A stretch of DNA of 64,000 nt, taken from NCBI GenBank assembly GCA_963809925.1, contig CAWELH010000010.1:1-64000 (forward strand). The letters are read 5' to 3'. This DNA comes from DASQZK01 sp963809925. Lineage in GTDB: Bacteria > Bacteroidota > Bacteroidia > Bacteroidales > GCA-2748055. The position numbers were made by a program, and so were the translations under genes. Under the pieces are notes generated by a model that saw only the letters and a program-made list of their open reading frames with translations, was not told the DNA's origin and made no database searches. This document shows, in pieces, positions 8,967 to 19,500 of the stretch. Within the stretch, counting starts at the first letter, position 1. Every line of letters begins with the position of its first letter.

Positions 8967-10271
8967 TTATCTGAGAATAACCAACTTTGATGTGGTACTC
9001 AGGTTATTGATCTGGATTCGGACTACATAGATTCCGGCTTCGGCAAAATTGCCGTCACTGCCTGCCGTATTCCAGAATATCTCATGACTCCCTGCAACAT
9101 TGAAGCCATACTGCAGCTGTCGGATCAATCTGCCACTGAGGTCGAAAACAGCTAACCTCGTAGGACCTCCCATTGGTAGATCATATTTTATCCATACTCC
9201 GTCCTGTGCAGGATTGGGATGAACAGTCAGTCGGAATACTCCCTGTGTGGAGGTCTGAGGAATACCTGCCCAGGGGGGAGTGTAACTTGAAATTCCATTA
9301 TCTGTTGCAATCCAGATAAGCTGGTTTTTGTCTTCGGCGATGTCATAAATTTTGTTGGATGCCAGGCCGTCAGCTTCTGTAAAAATCGTCCATTCATCAC
9401 CCTGCTTGAGGGCAAGGCCGTCGTTGGTCCCAAACCAAATATTTCCCCGGCTGTCCTCAATGATGGCATTGACAGTATCATTGGGCAGGCCATCGCTTGA
9501 GGAATAATAAGTCCAGGTACTAAGCGGCTTACCCTCTGTCCCTTCATGAAAACTGGCACCCGCGTCGGAACCATACCACTGGTTCCCGTCTTTGTCGACG
9601 AAAACAGAAAAAATAGTGTTTGATGGAACATTGATCCACGGGATCTCATAAACGGTTACAAGAGAAACTCCGTCAACATCATCCTGGTATTGAAAAATTC
9701 CGCTGCCTGTTGAACCGAGGTATGAATAGCCGTCGGAAGATGTGCCGATGGATTTTACAGGATACTGTGCCAGCTTAGCGCTGTCGGTACCTGTGATGTT
9801 TTTCCAGTTTGAACCGATTAGCGTGCTGACTCCTTTTTCGGTACCAAACAGTTTATTTCCGGCAGTACTGATGGCATTCGTATAAACCTGGTCAGAAACA
9901 ATGCCGGAATTGCTCGTCTGGTAAGGTGTTTCTGCACTGATCCCGCTGGATTCGATTGTAAGTGAAGATGCGCCATTTTGTGTGGATAGCCACAATTTAG
10001 GACTGCTCTCAGCGTCGCTGAAACTTATGTCATTCACACTGTCCGATGCAATATTATCGGACGCAGTGGTATATGTGACCCATGTGTTGCCATCGAAACG
10101 CGTAAGACCTTTTGAGGTTCCGAACCACTTATTGTTATCATCCGGACTTACGACGACACTTTGAATCCGGTTAGAAAGCAATTCGGTGACATTTGAAGTG
10201 TTGAAGGATTCCCACTGGGCATGTAACTGCATACTGACCATGACAATCATGAGAGTAAAAATTCTTTTCAT
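8967..10271 (-). CDS. Secreted two-component-type beta-propeller protein with T9SS sorting domain
   Basis: 434 residues from the ATG at 10271, which yields a signal peptide (MKRIFTLMIVMVSMQLHAQ); the frame runs open to 10346 but that extension hides the signal. The body has repeated reg_prop blades, for example NDTVNAIIEDSRGNIWFGTN and NKIYDIAEDKNQLIWIATDN, as found in the sensor half of hybrid two-component systems. The C-terminal 85 residues (HPNPAQDGVWIKYDLP to TTSKLVILR) form a T9SS type A sorting domain. No kinase, transmembrane anchor or regulator domain follows, so the propeller is probably released or surface-attached. Confidence 0.85.
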   Translation of the reverse strand: MKRIFTLMIVMVSMQLHAQWESFNTSNVTELLSNRIQSVVVSPDDNNKWFGTSKGLTRFDGNTWVTYTTASDNIASDSVNDISFSDAESSPKLWLSTQNGASSLTIESSGISAETPYQTSNSGIVSDQVYTNAISTAGNKLFGTEKGVSTLIGSNWKNITGTDSAKLAQYPVKSIGTSSDGYSYLGSTGSGIFQYQDDVDGVSLVTVYEIPWINVPSNTIFSVFVDKDGNQWYGSDAGASFHEGTEGKPLSTWTYYSSSDGLPNDTVNAIIEDSRGNIWFGTNDGLALKQGDEWTIFTEADGLASNKIYDIAEDKNQLIWIATDNGISSYTPPWAGIPQTSTQGVFRLTVHPNPAQDGVWIKYDLPMGGPTRLAVFDLSGRLIRQLQYGFNVAGSHEIFWNTAGSDGNFAEAGIYVVRIQINNLSTTSKLVILR

Positions 10272-10654
10272 TGGATCTAAATGTATTGGAAGTATTGATA
10301 ATTGCCAGAACAACGGTCGAACAGAAGTTTTTGCAAGCACTTTCATTCGTTCCCCTACGCAATCTAAACCTGAGATACAGGTAGATTGTTTTGAGATACT
10401 TCTGATTCCTGGAAGTAAAAGTAGTAATAATTTGTAATATATTTCCTAAAGTTCTGTTTATCTTGAATTTACTACTCTAGTTACATATTTAGGAATGTTT
10501 ATATAATGCGTGAAGATTTACATGTACGGATCGTTCAACAAGAGAGTATTTAAAGAACGCCATCCTGCTCATGGGTGTAACCGTGGCTACTATAATTTTA
10601 CCGCTTCGCGACAGGGATTGGTTCGAATGGAATTTTTCCGGTGTCATAGACCAA

Positions 10655-10681
10655 CTTATGTGCCTTATGTGCCTTATGTGG
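10655..10681 (+). repeat. Three tandem 9-bp units (CTTATGTGC)
   Basis: Three adjacent copies of CTTATGTGC; the last base of the third copy is G. The repeat is intergenic and is followed by an A-rich stretch. Confidence 0.8.
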
Positions 10682-10774
10682 TTCAATAAAAGGTTTCACG
10701 GTGATGTCCGGGATAGATAATAATGAGCTAATCAATTGAAAATGAAGCGTTTTAACATAATTTAAATTTATCGT

Positions 10775-10792
10775 CCATGGGTAAACCCATGG
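10775..10792. repeat. Palindrome CCATGGGT-AA-ACCCATGG
   Basis: A perfect 8-bp inverted repeat with a 2-nt centre, followed by GGCTACAG. A related motif (CATGGGTGTAACCGTGGCTAC) lies about 200 bp upstream, so this may be one end of a small dispersed repeat element. Confidence 0.6.
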
Positions 10793-10840
10793 CTACAGAT
10801 AGGCAACTAATCGGCATTTTGGGCATGACGGAAATCACCT

Positions 10841-10870
10841 CATAACCCCATACCTCCATAACCCCATAAC
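10841..10870. repeat. Direct repeat CATAACCCCATA (two copies)
   Basis: Copies at 10841-10852 and 10857-10868, separated by 4 bp, immediately after the stop codon of the oxidoreductase gene (minus strand). Confidence 0.7.
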
Positions 10871-10874
10871 TTCC

Positions 10875-12506
10875 TCACACAACCTTCTCATTTTCAGCAT
10901 CCCAGTAAATCTTCCTGTTTTCCCTGAAGGCTTTGGTTGCCATATGTGCCGTGATGGCTTCTTCAAATCCACGATCGATATTGCAACTGGGCTTGACAAC
11001 TTTACCGGTTGCCATTGTGTCCCTGATGCAGTCGATCCATTCCCTGATGTGGAGATGGGTTGTATCGACGCGTTTACCGTCACGATATGTATACAACAGG
11101 CCACGACCGGCAAAGTATTGCTCGGTTGGAGTAGCCACAGCATCTACATTGTTCCGTCCGGGGATATACGTGAAGATTGGAAGTTCGGGATTGATTTGTT
11201 TGTTCTCGATTTTTACTTTGTACTTGTCTGATTCACGATCGGCATAAATAGTAAGGTTATTCCCAAGCTCCATATACCCGTCATGTCCCATGATCATTTT
11301 GCCCCGGTCCTTATCACTGGCCAGTGTGGCGGAGTACAGGAGGGTGAATTCCCTGTCGGGGTATTCATATGCCACCTGCCATACATCGGGGACGTCCCTG
11401 ACTTCGTTCACATAATGCCCCAGGCTTTTGTCCTTGTAGAAGTAAATACCTCCTGAAGAGACAGCCGAACGCGGGATACCTGTATCGAGGATTTGATTGA
11501 TGGCATCGAATTCATGGGTGAGAAGGTCCCCGGCAAGTCCGGTGCCATAATCCCACCAGCATCTCCAGCGGAAAAACCGCTCGGCACTGAAGGGTCTCTT
11601 GATATCACATGGTTCCTGGAACTGCTGCCAATCAATGGTTTTTTCATTCCCGGCGGGATCGATGTCATATACCCAGGCTCCGTTTGCTGAGTTTCTGTTG
11701 GTACATACTTCAATGAGATTTACTTTTCCGATGACGTTCTTCTGAATTGCTTCATGTGCTTTCAGGTAACTTTCTGTCTGACGGCCCTGATGGCCAAGCT
11801 GAAAGACAATATTACTGCTGTTGATGGCTTCTCTTACACGGAATGCTTCTTCAATGGTTCTGGTCATGGCTTTCTCAACGTATACGTGTTTTCCACGTTT
11901 TGCAGCTTCAATGGATATTTCAGCATGATAATGATCCGGTGTGGCAATAATAACCGCGTCGATATCATCAGCATCCAGAAGATCCGTATAATGTGTGTAA
12001 CGTTTTGCGCGGCTTCCAAATTTACCATCGGAACCTTCACGACCCGTATTTGCAGAAGCAGCCATAGCGCGTTCAGCCCTGACATCAAAAAGATCACATA
12101 CACCATTTAATACAAGATTCAAATCATCCTGAGCCAGGAAATCATCATAGCGTTTATCACTGCTGTTTTCTCTCGCAGAATCTTTCCAGCGGTCAATAAC
12201 GTCGGGATGTGCAAAACCAGCTCCGCGTAAAAGGTATTCACCCCTTCCGCCATAACCGATCACGCCGATCCTGATGGGAGGGTCTTTCCGCGCAGATGAA
12301 TACATCAAAGGGGCTTCGGATGACAGATTTACTGCTTCCTGAACATTCCGACGTAGTAAGTTTGTATATCTTTCCTTTTTGAGTGCTCCGTAAACGACAG
12401 CCCCAACAAACGGAACTGTAGCCAAACCTTTAAGCACATCACGGCGGTTCATTTTGTGCTCGTTCTCACTATTTTTGCTGTCTTTGTTGATTTTATTTTC
12501 GTCCAT
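10875..12506 (-). CDS. Gfo/Idh/MocA family oxidoreductase, exported
   Basis: 543 residues. A Tat-type signal (NRRDVLKGLATVPFVGAVVYGA) follows an 18-residue polar leader; an alternative ATG at 12452 would start directly at this signal. The Rossmann dinucleotide motif is IGVIGYGGRGEYLL, followed by AVIIATPDHYHAE and the catalytic-Lys region HVYVEKAMT. The C-terminal half is the alpha/beta dimerisation and substrate domain. The protein is longer than classical Gfo/Idh enzymes, as usual for the exported Bacteroidota subgroup. The DoxX-like gene is 4 bp upstream, so the two are co-transcribed. The substrate is probably a sugar or sugar acid, but cannot be specified. Confidence 0.9.
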   Translation of the reverse strand: MDENKINKDSKNSENEHKMNRRDVLKGLATVPFVGAVVYGALKKERYTNLLRRNVQEAVNLSSEAPLMYSSARKDPPIRIGVIGYGGRGEYLLRGAGFAHPDVIDRWKDSARENSSDKRYDDFLAQDDLNLVLNGVCDLFDVRAERAMAASANTGREGSDGKFGSRAKRYTHYTDLLDADDIDAVIIATPDHYHAEISIEAAKRGKHVYVEKAMTRTIEEAFRVREAINSSNIVFQLGHQGRQTESYLKAHEAIQKNVIGKVNLIEVCTNRNSANGAWVYDIDPAGNEKTIDWQQFQEPCDIKRPFSAERFFRWRCWWDYGTGLAGDLLTHEFDAINQILDTGIPRSAVSSGGIYFYKDKSLGHYVNEVRDVPDVWQVAYEYPDREFTLLYSATLASDKDRGKMIMGHDGYMELGNNLTIYADRESDKYKVKIENKQINPELPIFTYIPGRNNVDAVATPTEQYFAGRGLLYTYRDGKRVDTTHLHIREWIDCIRDTMATGKVVKPSCNIDRGFEEAITAHMATKAFRENRKIYWDAENEKVV

Positions 12507-12510
12507 GAGT

Positions 12511-12996
12511 TCAAGATTTTTCTGATTTGAATATTAATCTGTCCAACCCGATTATCCTGCCGGTAGGGAAGAGGCAGAGTGCCCACAATGTGATCAGCTC
12601 AATAAGGGTCTTGTTCACAATGAAATAGTTGCCTTCACCGGGTACTGCATAATCCAGTCCTATAAAGGGCGGATGTGACAGGTAATAGAACGCCAGAATA
12701 ACAATTCCGGAAAGGGTAGCCACCTGGGTAAGCAGTCCAAGTATGAGACCAAGCCCGATGGCTGTCAGCCCCCAGATATTGAGAAAGTCCACCGCTGCAA
12801 CCACATTTGGGTTTGCAGCCATAGAATGAAAAATGCCGGAAAACAGCCCCTTGGAATCGAGAAGATATCCAATGGATGACCAGCCGGGACTTAATACTTT
12901 TGTCAGGCCTTCGAACAGAAAATGCCAGCCGATAGCTATCCGTAAAATTACCAGTAGACTTAACTGAGAACCTGAATAAAAAGGTTGTGTTTTCAT
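12511..12996 (-). CDS. DoxX family membrane protein
   Basis: 161 residues with four predicted membrane helices. The N-terminal LRIAIGWHFLFEGLTKV segment is the DoxX signature. The helices are near residues 10-30, 65-85, 90-108 and 130-150. DoxX-like proteins are thought to act in membrane-associated redox steps, and this one is only 4 bp from the Gfo/Idh/MocA oxidoreductase gene. It may anchor or supply electrons to that partner (inference). No regulatory site stands out in the region upstream of 12996. Confidence 0.85.
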   Translation of the reverse strand: MKTQPFYSGSQLSLLVILRIAIGWHFLFEGLTKVLSPGWSSIGYLLDSKGLFSGIFHSMAANPNVVAAVDFLNIWGLTAIGLGLILGLLTQVATLSGIVILAFYYLSHPPFIGLDYAVPGEGNYFIVNKTLIELITLWALCLFPTGRIIGLDRLIFKSEKS

Positions 12997-13182
12997 ATCT
13001 GAAATTCGTTAAACTTTTTGAAAATCTTCGAAGTACTAAACCTTATTCTTACTACATTATTGTGATTGAGATCAAAATTGTCAGAATTTCGGCATGTACT
13101 AAAAACTGCTAAAAATAGTAAAAGTGGCAGGAAAGTTTAAGTTTCGTCATCACTTTTTTAACAAGGCTTTCCCAACTGGAAA

Positions 13183-13225
13183 TAAAAACTGTCCCACCCC
13201 CGTAGTATTCCGGTGATGGGACAGT
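13183..13225 (-). terminator. Rho-independent terminator of the 13250-15979 gene
   Basis: On the minus strand a 9-bp perfect stem (ACTGTCCCA at 13217-13225 pairing with TGGGACAGT at 13188-13196) is followed by a TTTTTATT tract, 25 bp past the stop codon. Confidence 0.85.
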
Positions 13226-13249
13226 ATATAAGGTTCTGGAACCGTTTAC

Positions 13250-15979
13250 TTATTTTACGATTCGTCTAACAGCGTTTTTATTGTTGAACCTGAGTTCCAC
13301 AAGGTAAACACCCTTGTTCAGATTGTTGATATTCAGTCTTTCCGTGAAGTCAGATGTGGCCTTATAACTGTTGAAATTCTTCATCAACTGACCATTTACA
13401 TTGTAAATATTGATATTGACGTTACCGCTTGCAGGGTCGTTGAAGCTAATATTTACATATCCGTCACTAACAGGGTTTGGATACACATTTACTGCCTTGT
13501 CAAACATATTTACAGCTCCAGGATGCGAGGAGGTTTCGAGTACCTCACCAGGTTCAGCAAGTCTGAGTACGCCATAATCATCGGCATTCTCCCAGTGGCT
13601 GTTGTATTTTTCAGCCGTAACCCATACACTGCCGAAGAAATTGTCTCTGGCTGTGCCCGGGGTGTCATTATCACAATAGGCAACTGACATACCCATGATT
13701 TTGTCCTTTGCGAGGGTCACTCTCGATGCTTCGGGATTTGAATCTACGTAACTGTCATTGTACACTTTCATGGAGAACTCGTACATGTATCTGTCTCCAT
13801 TTCTTTTCATTGCAAATTCAGGGAAATTTCCCGCATAATTTGGAATTATTTTATTTCCCCAATCTGTTCCAGCTATATCACATACCACAAAATCGTTTGT
13901 GACTTCTCCGTCAGCAGGTGCATCGGCGGCTATATGGTAAGAGAAAGCATTTTCCGCATTCTCTGTCGAGGTGTCAAAAACATGAGGTCCGCCGGAGTGA
14001 TCTTCATCGATGAATACTTCAACGATATCAAAGTCGGGATACGCGCCATCAGGCCATACATATCCGTCAACAAAGGTATCATCATGGATTTCGACAAGGT
14101 AGTACATAAGATTTTCAGATGCCGACCACATCACTTTGAAACGCCCTTTGAAATCGTTTTCTGAAATTTCATCACCATAAGGGATCCAGGTCTGACCGAT
14201 ATTGTACCAATCGGCAGTTTTCCAGCAGTCATCATTACTTGCACCATCGATTACCGGGACAGTTGCAGCTTCCCTGGCAACAAACGGTGCATCTTCAGCA
14301 AGGCTCGAAGGAACGGTAATCAGTTCAATGCCGTATGGTTTTCCGAGGTTCCGGGAGTATTGTCTTTTTTCCGGAGAATTCCAGTGTTCATGAACTCCGA
14401 GAGATCCGATCGGCGTACCATCATCTTCAGGATCGTAGGTGATACCCTCCGCCCAGTTAGCAGGATCTGCTGCCTGGTGCAGGTAATCATCGACACCCAG
14501 GTAGTGGGGCCGGTACTTAGCAGGATCACTTGGATTATTGAATTCTGTCCTGAGGATATCGAGGCATACCGATTCCAGGGCTATCTGGTCGAGCGATACA
14601 ATCACCGAACTTGACCAGTCATTATTGAAAGGTGCAGAGGTAAATTTGCAAGGAGGATCAACAGCTTCATCTCCTGCCCAGAGTCCGTCAACAAAATACA
14701 AACAGGTATTCTGACCAAGTTTTTCATGACCCATCAGATCAACCAGGACACGGTATTTGCCGTAACCTGCATTGGTTGGCTGGTCATTCTCAGGGGCCAG
14801 AAGTCCGGGATGTAAATGTCCGGCGCCATCCCTGGTGTGTGATCCAAAATGATTTTTTGCGGTGAGAGAAAGACCTGCCCTGGCATGTGCCTTCAAGGCG
14901 GCCATGTTGATCAGGTAATCTGCATCTTCCATTTCCTGGTAGATAGCATCCGTTTTCGCATCGGTCATCACATTGCCTTTATCAGAATAAATTATTGCGT
15001 CCTGCATGGAAGGATGAATGGTAGTTCTACCCATGCCGGCATACGTTGCGTCTCTGTCAGTATAATTTACATCTGGGTACTGGTCATGCAAGTATTCATA
15101 GGTATCCTGCCAAACATGGCAAATAGGGTCGCCCACATATATATCGCCTTCATTTATCCCTTTTACATCAATGAGTTGCTGAAGAATACACAGGATGACC
15201 TGCGGGGAGGTTTCCGTCACATATTTGTAACCACTTTTCCATGAAGAGAAATCCCTTTCGAGTGTGGTCGTATTGGAAAGCCATGATGAAGTTCCCTGGT
15301 TTATTTTAATGAATATTTTTTCGCCGGCTATGTAGGTACGTTCACCTCTTCCTTTTTTAACGTTGAAATTTTTGAAGATTCCATCCCATGCATTTGAAAT
15401 GGTGGCTTCACCGGTGAGTTTGAGAATAGCCTGTTCTACCATACTGGTTACAATCGTCTGATTGGTATTGTCGCTGCTGTAGTAAGGATCAGATTGTTCA
15501 TTTGTACAGCTTTCATTTGTTGCATCAGCGTTATGTATCCATACAACGCGGCCTGGATGTATGCCCTGGCCAACGCCCATGGGCTGATTGGCTTCAAAAT
15601 AGTTGTTGTCTACATAATTGTCGGCAGCCATCGCCTTTTTGTGTTGCTCGACCAGTCCGAAAATGCCAAAAGCAAGTGCAGTGACCACCAGGGATCCTGC
15701 AAGGATATATTTACGGTTTTTGAAATTTTTTCCTGCCAGACGAAATGCAGCAATAGATCCGGAAATACTGACGAGCCAGATAATAAATCCTGTCATAAGC
15801 GGGAAAGCTGCCCGCATACATGGATAAGCTGCTCTTTGTGGTTTCGGGATTACTCTTACCAGGAACCATACTGTGGAAAGAATGCCCATAGAAATGAAAA
15901 TGATAGTTCCAGGCAATTTAATACGCTTCAGGATTTCACGAACCCCCCTGAAGGACTCCTCAAACTTTGGATGTGTCAT
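13250..15979 (-). CDS. Membrane-anchored DUF362/CBM9-like protein with T9SS sorting domain (paralogue A)
   Basis: 909 residues. The N-terminal 120 residues hold three hydrophobic helices (about 25-45, 60-80, 90-112) around the motif PKPQRAAYPCMRAAFP. Residues about 135-560 resemble DUF362: HPGRVVWIHNADATNE, IFIKINQGTSSWL and LINMAALKAHARAGLSLTAK. Residues about 575-780 resemble a family 9 carbohydrate-binding domain (DDCWKTADWYNIG, YYLVEIHDDTF, FDIVEVFIDED). The last 85 residues are a T9SS type A sorting domain (NVYPNPVSDGYVNISF). No catalytic residues are recognised. A close paralogue lies next to it. The combination of inner-membrane helices and an outer-membrane secretion tail is unusual. 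Confidence 0.8.
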   Translation of the reverse strand: MTHPKFEESFRGVREILKRIKLPGTIIFISMGILSTVWFLVRVIPKPQRAAYPCMRAAFPLMTGFIIWLVSISGSIAAFRLAGKNFKNRKYILAGSLVVTALAFGIFGLVEQHKKAMAADNYVDNNYFEANQPMGVGQGIHPGRVVWIHNADATNESCTNEQSDPYYSSDNTNQTIVTSMVEQAILKLTGEATISNAWDGIFKNFNVKKGRGERTYIAGEKIFIKINQGTSSWLSNTTTLERDFSSWKSGYKYVTETSPQVILCILQQLIDVKGINEGDIYVGDPICHVWQDTYEYLHDQYPDVNYTDRDATYAGMGRTTIHPSMQDAIIYSDKGNVMTDAKTDAIYQEMEDADYLINMAALKAHARAGLSLTAKNHFGSHTRDGAGHLHPGLLAPENDQPTNAGYGKYRVLVDLMGHEKLGQNTCLYFVDGLWAGDEAVDPPCKFTSAPFNNDWSSSVIVSLDQIALESVCLDILRTEFNNPSDPAKYRPHYLGVDDYLHQAADPANWAEGITYDPEDDGTPIGSLGVHEHWNSPEKRQYSRNLGKPYGIELITVPSSLAEDAPFVAREAATVPVIDGASNDDCWKTADWYNIGQTWIPYGDEISENDFKGRFKVMWSASENLMYYLVEIHDDTFVDGYVWPDGAYPDFDIVEVFIDEDHSGGPHVFDTSTENAENAFSYHIAADAPADGEVTNDFVVCDIAGTDWGNKIIPNYAGNFPEFAMKRNGDRYMYEFSMKVYNDSYVDSNPEASRVTLAKDKIMGMSVAYCDNDTPGTARDNFFGSVWVTAEKYNSHWENADDYGVLRLAEPGEVLETSSHPGAVNMFDKAVNVYPNPVSDGYVNISFNDPASGNVNINIYNVNGQLMKNFNSYKATSDFTERLNINNLNKGVYLVELRFNNKNAVRRIVK

Positions 15980-16512
15980 TTTTAGTAGATTAATAAGTAA
16001 GTTGCTTGTTTTGTTAGCGGCCTAAATCTACTTAAAAATCTATTTTATGGTTTTTAAACACTTCTATTATTGATGATTCTCCTGTAATTCAGTTTAATTC
16101 TAAGTAATAATCCCTGAAATCAGCACATGGTTACTCCGGGAATCAACATGGAGATGAAAGATACACGGAAGTACTACACGCCAATTAAAATTCGATTTCG
16201 AATTCCTCGTACATCTTTTTACAGCTATATAACCTTTAAAGCGGATTTCTGGAGGATTGTAGGCGGGTGCCAGGCTGGCTTCTGTTACCTCTAAACGTAT
16301 TCCCCGTCTTATTCAACGTACTGACGGTAACCTTTTTCCATGAAATAGTATGTATACATAGTCAGTGCAACTTTTCCGCTAACGATGCCTGGTAGCGTTA
16401 TTGTTAAATTATCTCCGGTAAACGCGGCTTCGGGAAAAATGAATATCCGGGATTATTTTGAATCCGGATCCTATTGGATCGGATAGAATTATCCCGGATA
16501 CTGATCTTGTCT
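15980..16512. other. Intergenic region between the paralogues, with an end hairpin
   Basis: No gene is visible. A perfect 10-bp inverted repeat (TATCCGGGAT 16444-16453 and ATCCCGGATA 16491-16500) lies 12 bp past the stop of paralogue B and encloses a smaller GGATCC-centred hairpin. It may terminate that transcript, although the following T-tract on the minus strand is weak. I see nothing supportable in the rest. Confidence 0.5.
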
Positions 16513-19500
16513 TTATTTTGTGAAACGGGATACTGCCTTGTTCCCCATGTAGTTCAGTTCCAAAAGATAAAATCCCCGGCTTAGTCCGGAAAGATCGAGT
16601 TTTCTATTGTATTCCGGAGCTGCTTTGGAGGTCTGAATGTTCATAACCATCTGGCCGTTCATATTGAAAATTTTCAGCAATACATCACCATTGCCGGGCG
16701 CCGAAAATCGAACATTCATGTAGCCGTCTGACACCGGGTTGGGGAAACAAACGAGAGAACTTCTCATCGATATTTCATCCAAACCTGTGGCTTCATAGCT
16801 TACCATGAAGCTCACCGATGCCTCCGCCGTTCCGTCACTGGCAGTCACTGTAATGGTGGCATCACCTGAAAACCCATCAGATCCCATAATCATCAGCATA
16901 TTCCCGTTGAAGGAAGCTGAAACACCGGAATTGTCGGATTCCGTTGTAAAGCTGAGGGCATCGTTATCGGCATCACTGAAGAGACTGGTGATATCTTCAA
17001 CAATCATATATGATTCGTTCAATGCAGCCAGTGTGTAATCGGGGATACTACCGACAAGCACCGGTGACCGGTTGTTTGCGTTCAGCGAAAAATGCGAATA
17101 AGTAACCATACTCCCAGGATCGGAAGCCCTGACAGTAACGGAGGAATGACCTGAGAAACTTTCTTCAACAACAGCAGATAATACATTGTCCTGAACAGAT
17201 AATGTCACAGCGGGATCGGTGTCGAAAGCCTGGAAGTCAATCATGTCCCCGTCTTCATCCATGAAGTAGGAGGATAGATCCTCCAAGAGCGTTATTTCAG
17301 TGCCATATTCCGAAACATTGACATCAGGAAGTTGGGCTATGACGCCAGGGGGGTGATTTAACGGTCCGGAAGCTGGCCCCAGCATTAGTTTCCCGTAATC
17401 ATCCGCATTTTCCCAATGACTGTTGGAATCGGCTTGTGTTACCCAAACGCTGCCAAAGAAATTATCTCTTACACCATCGGGGGCATCATTGTCGCAATAT
17501 GCCAGGCTTACGCCCATGTTCTTTCCTTCACTGAGGCTGACCCGCGAAAGCTCGGGGTTGTCCGGATCGAAGTCGGAGTTGTAAACTTTTAAGGCGAATT
17601 CATAGGTATAGGTATCTCCATCCTTTCGCATACTGAAATCCTGGAAATTACCGGCATAATTGGCCACATGGTAATCCGACCAACTTTTTCCGGCCAGATC
17701 GCAAGCGACAAAATCGTGTGTAACCTCGCCGTCTGCAGGAGCATTTACCGCCAGGTGATACGAGAAAGCATTTTCCCCATCTTCACCAGATGAAGGATTA
17801 TCAAATACATGTGCACCGCCGGAACGGTCTTCATCGATAAAGAGTTCGACAACATCGAAATTTGGATAGCCGTCATCGGGGTACTGATACCCGTCAATGA
17901 ATACATCGTCGTGAATTTCAACAAGAAAATACATCAGATTTTCCGAAGCGGACCAAAGAGTCTTGAAACGGCCCTTGAAATCAGAAGGTGAAACCACTCC
18001 GTTCCACGGAATCCAGGTATGGTCAATGTTGTACCAGTCAGCTGATTTCCAGCAATCATCATCGCCCTGACCATCGGAAACTGGTGGTGACGATGCTTCA
18101 TGCGCAACGAAAGGGTCGTCTTCTGCCAGATTCCCCGGAATCGTAACCAGCTCGATACCGTACTCCTTTCCAAGATTTCGTGAATATTGCCGTTTCACGG
18201 CATTGTTCCAGTGTTCATTGACACCCAGCGATTTCAGGATCGTACCGTCATTCTCCGGATCGTATAGAATACCATCCGGCCAGTTGGCACGATCGGCGCC
18301 CTGCCTGAGATAATCATCGGTACCATAAAGATGTGGCCTGTACTTCGTAAAATCGGATGGGTTGTTAAACTCTGTGCGAAGAATATCGAAGCAGACCGAC
18401 TCGAGGGCGATCTGATCAAGGGAAACAATGACCGAACTCGACCAGTCATTGTTGAACGGTGCTGAGGTGAATTTAACCGGGGGTTCCACGGCTTCACCGC
18501 CACCCCAGAGCCCGTCAATAAAATATAGCAGCGTATTTTGTCCCAGAAGGCGGTGACCCATAATGTCGACAAAAACCCTGTATTTGTTATATCCGATGGT
18601 GCTTTCGAGAGGCGTATCATTTTCAGGCGCCGGAAGGCTTGGATGAAGGTGTTCCGCACTGGTTCTTGTATGGGAGCCAAAATGATTTTTGGCTGTGAGG
18701 GTCATCCCTGCACGTGCATGGGCTTTTAATGCCGCCATATTGATCATGTAATCGGCATCCTGCATCTGAGTGTAAAGTTTATCGGAAATCGCATTCGGCA
18801 TTACCGTACCGTGATCGGAATAAATAATTACCGGATCATCAGGTACATCAAGGGTTGTGCGACCCAAATTCTCATAGGTGGGATCGCGGTCAACATATTT
18901 AATGTCGGGATATCTGGAATGAAGGTAATCGTATGTGTGCTGCCATACATGCGCGATCGGATCACCCAGGTAAATGTCCTCTTCCGGCACACCAACAGTA
19001 TCGATCAGATGTCGCAATATACTAAGCATGGTAAACGGGGAGGTCTCAGAGACCGGATCGTAACCTCCCTTCCAGCTGCTGTAATCACGTTGAAGTGTCT
19101 CAGGTACACTAAGCCAGGAGGCAGTACCCTGGTTGATCTTGATAAAGATCTTCTCACCAGTGTGGTAACCTGTATCTCCTTTCCCTTTGGCGACATTAAA
19201 GTTCTTAAAAATGGCATTCCAGGCGTTTGACAGATTCTTTTCGCCGGTAAGCCTAAGGATGGCTGTATCTACCATATCGTCAATCACTTCCTGGTTGTTA
19301 TTATCGGGACTGTAATACGGACTGTTTTCATTGTTCGGACAGTTTTCATTTGTAGCATCCGCATTATGGATCCAAACAACCCGTCCCGGATGAATACCAT
19401 GCGGCTCGCCCATGGGTTCATTTGGAATGAAAATATCATTGCTCACATACAGCTCGGCAGCTTCGGCTTTTTTCTGATGCTGAACGAGGGCAAAAACACC

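Larger units (their letters stand above)
10272..10874. other. Repeat-bearing intergenic region
   Basis: About 600 bp between the propeller gene start and the oxidoreductase stop with no convincing gene. It contains short tandem repeats, a palindrome and a 12-bp direct repeat, listed separately. One minus-strand frame of 65 codons overlaps the tandem repeat, starts at a non-ATG codon and looks non-coding. Confidence 0.6.

Noticed and set aside
10489..10686. 65-codon minus-strand frame in the repeat region
   Set aside because: It starts at a non-ATG codon, contains the tandem repeat (HIRHIRHI) and has no homology features.
15494..15985. 163-codon plus-strand frame opposite the start of paralogue A
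   Set aside because: Cysteine-rich random-looking translation; the minus-strand protein has conserved domains there.
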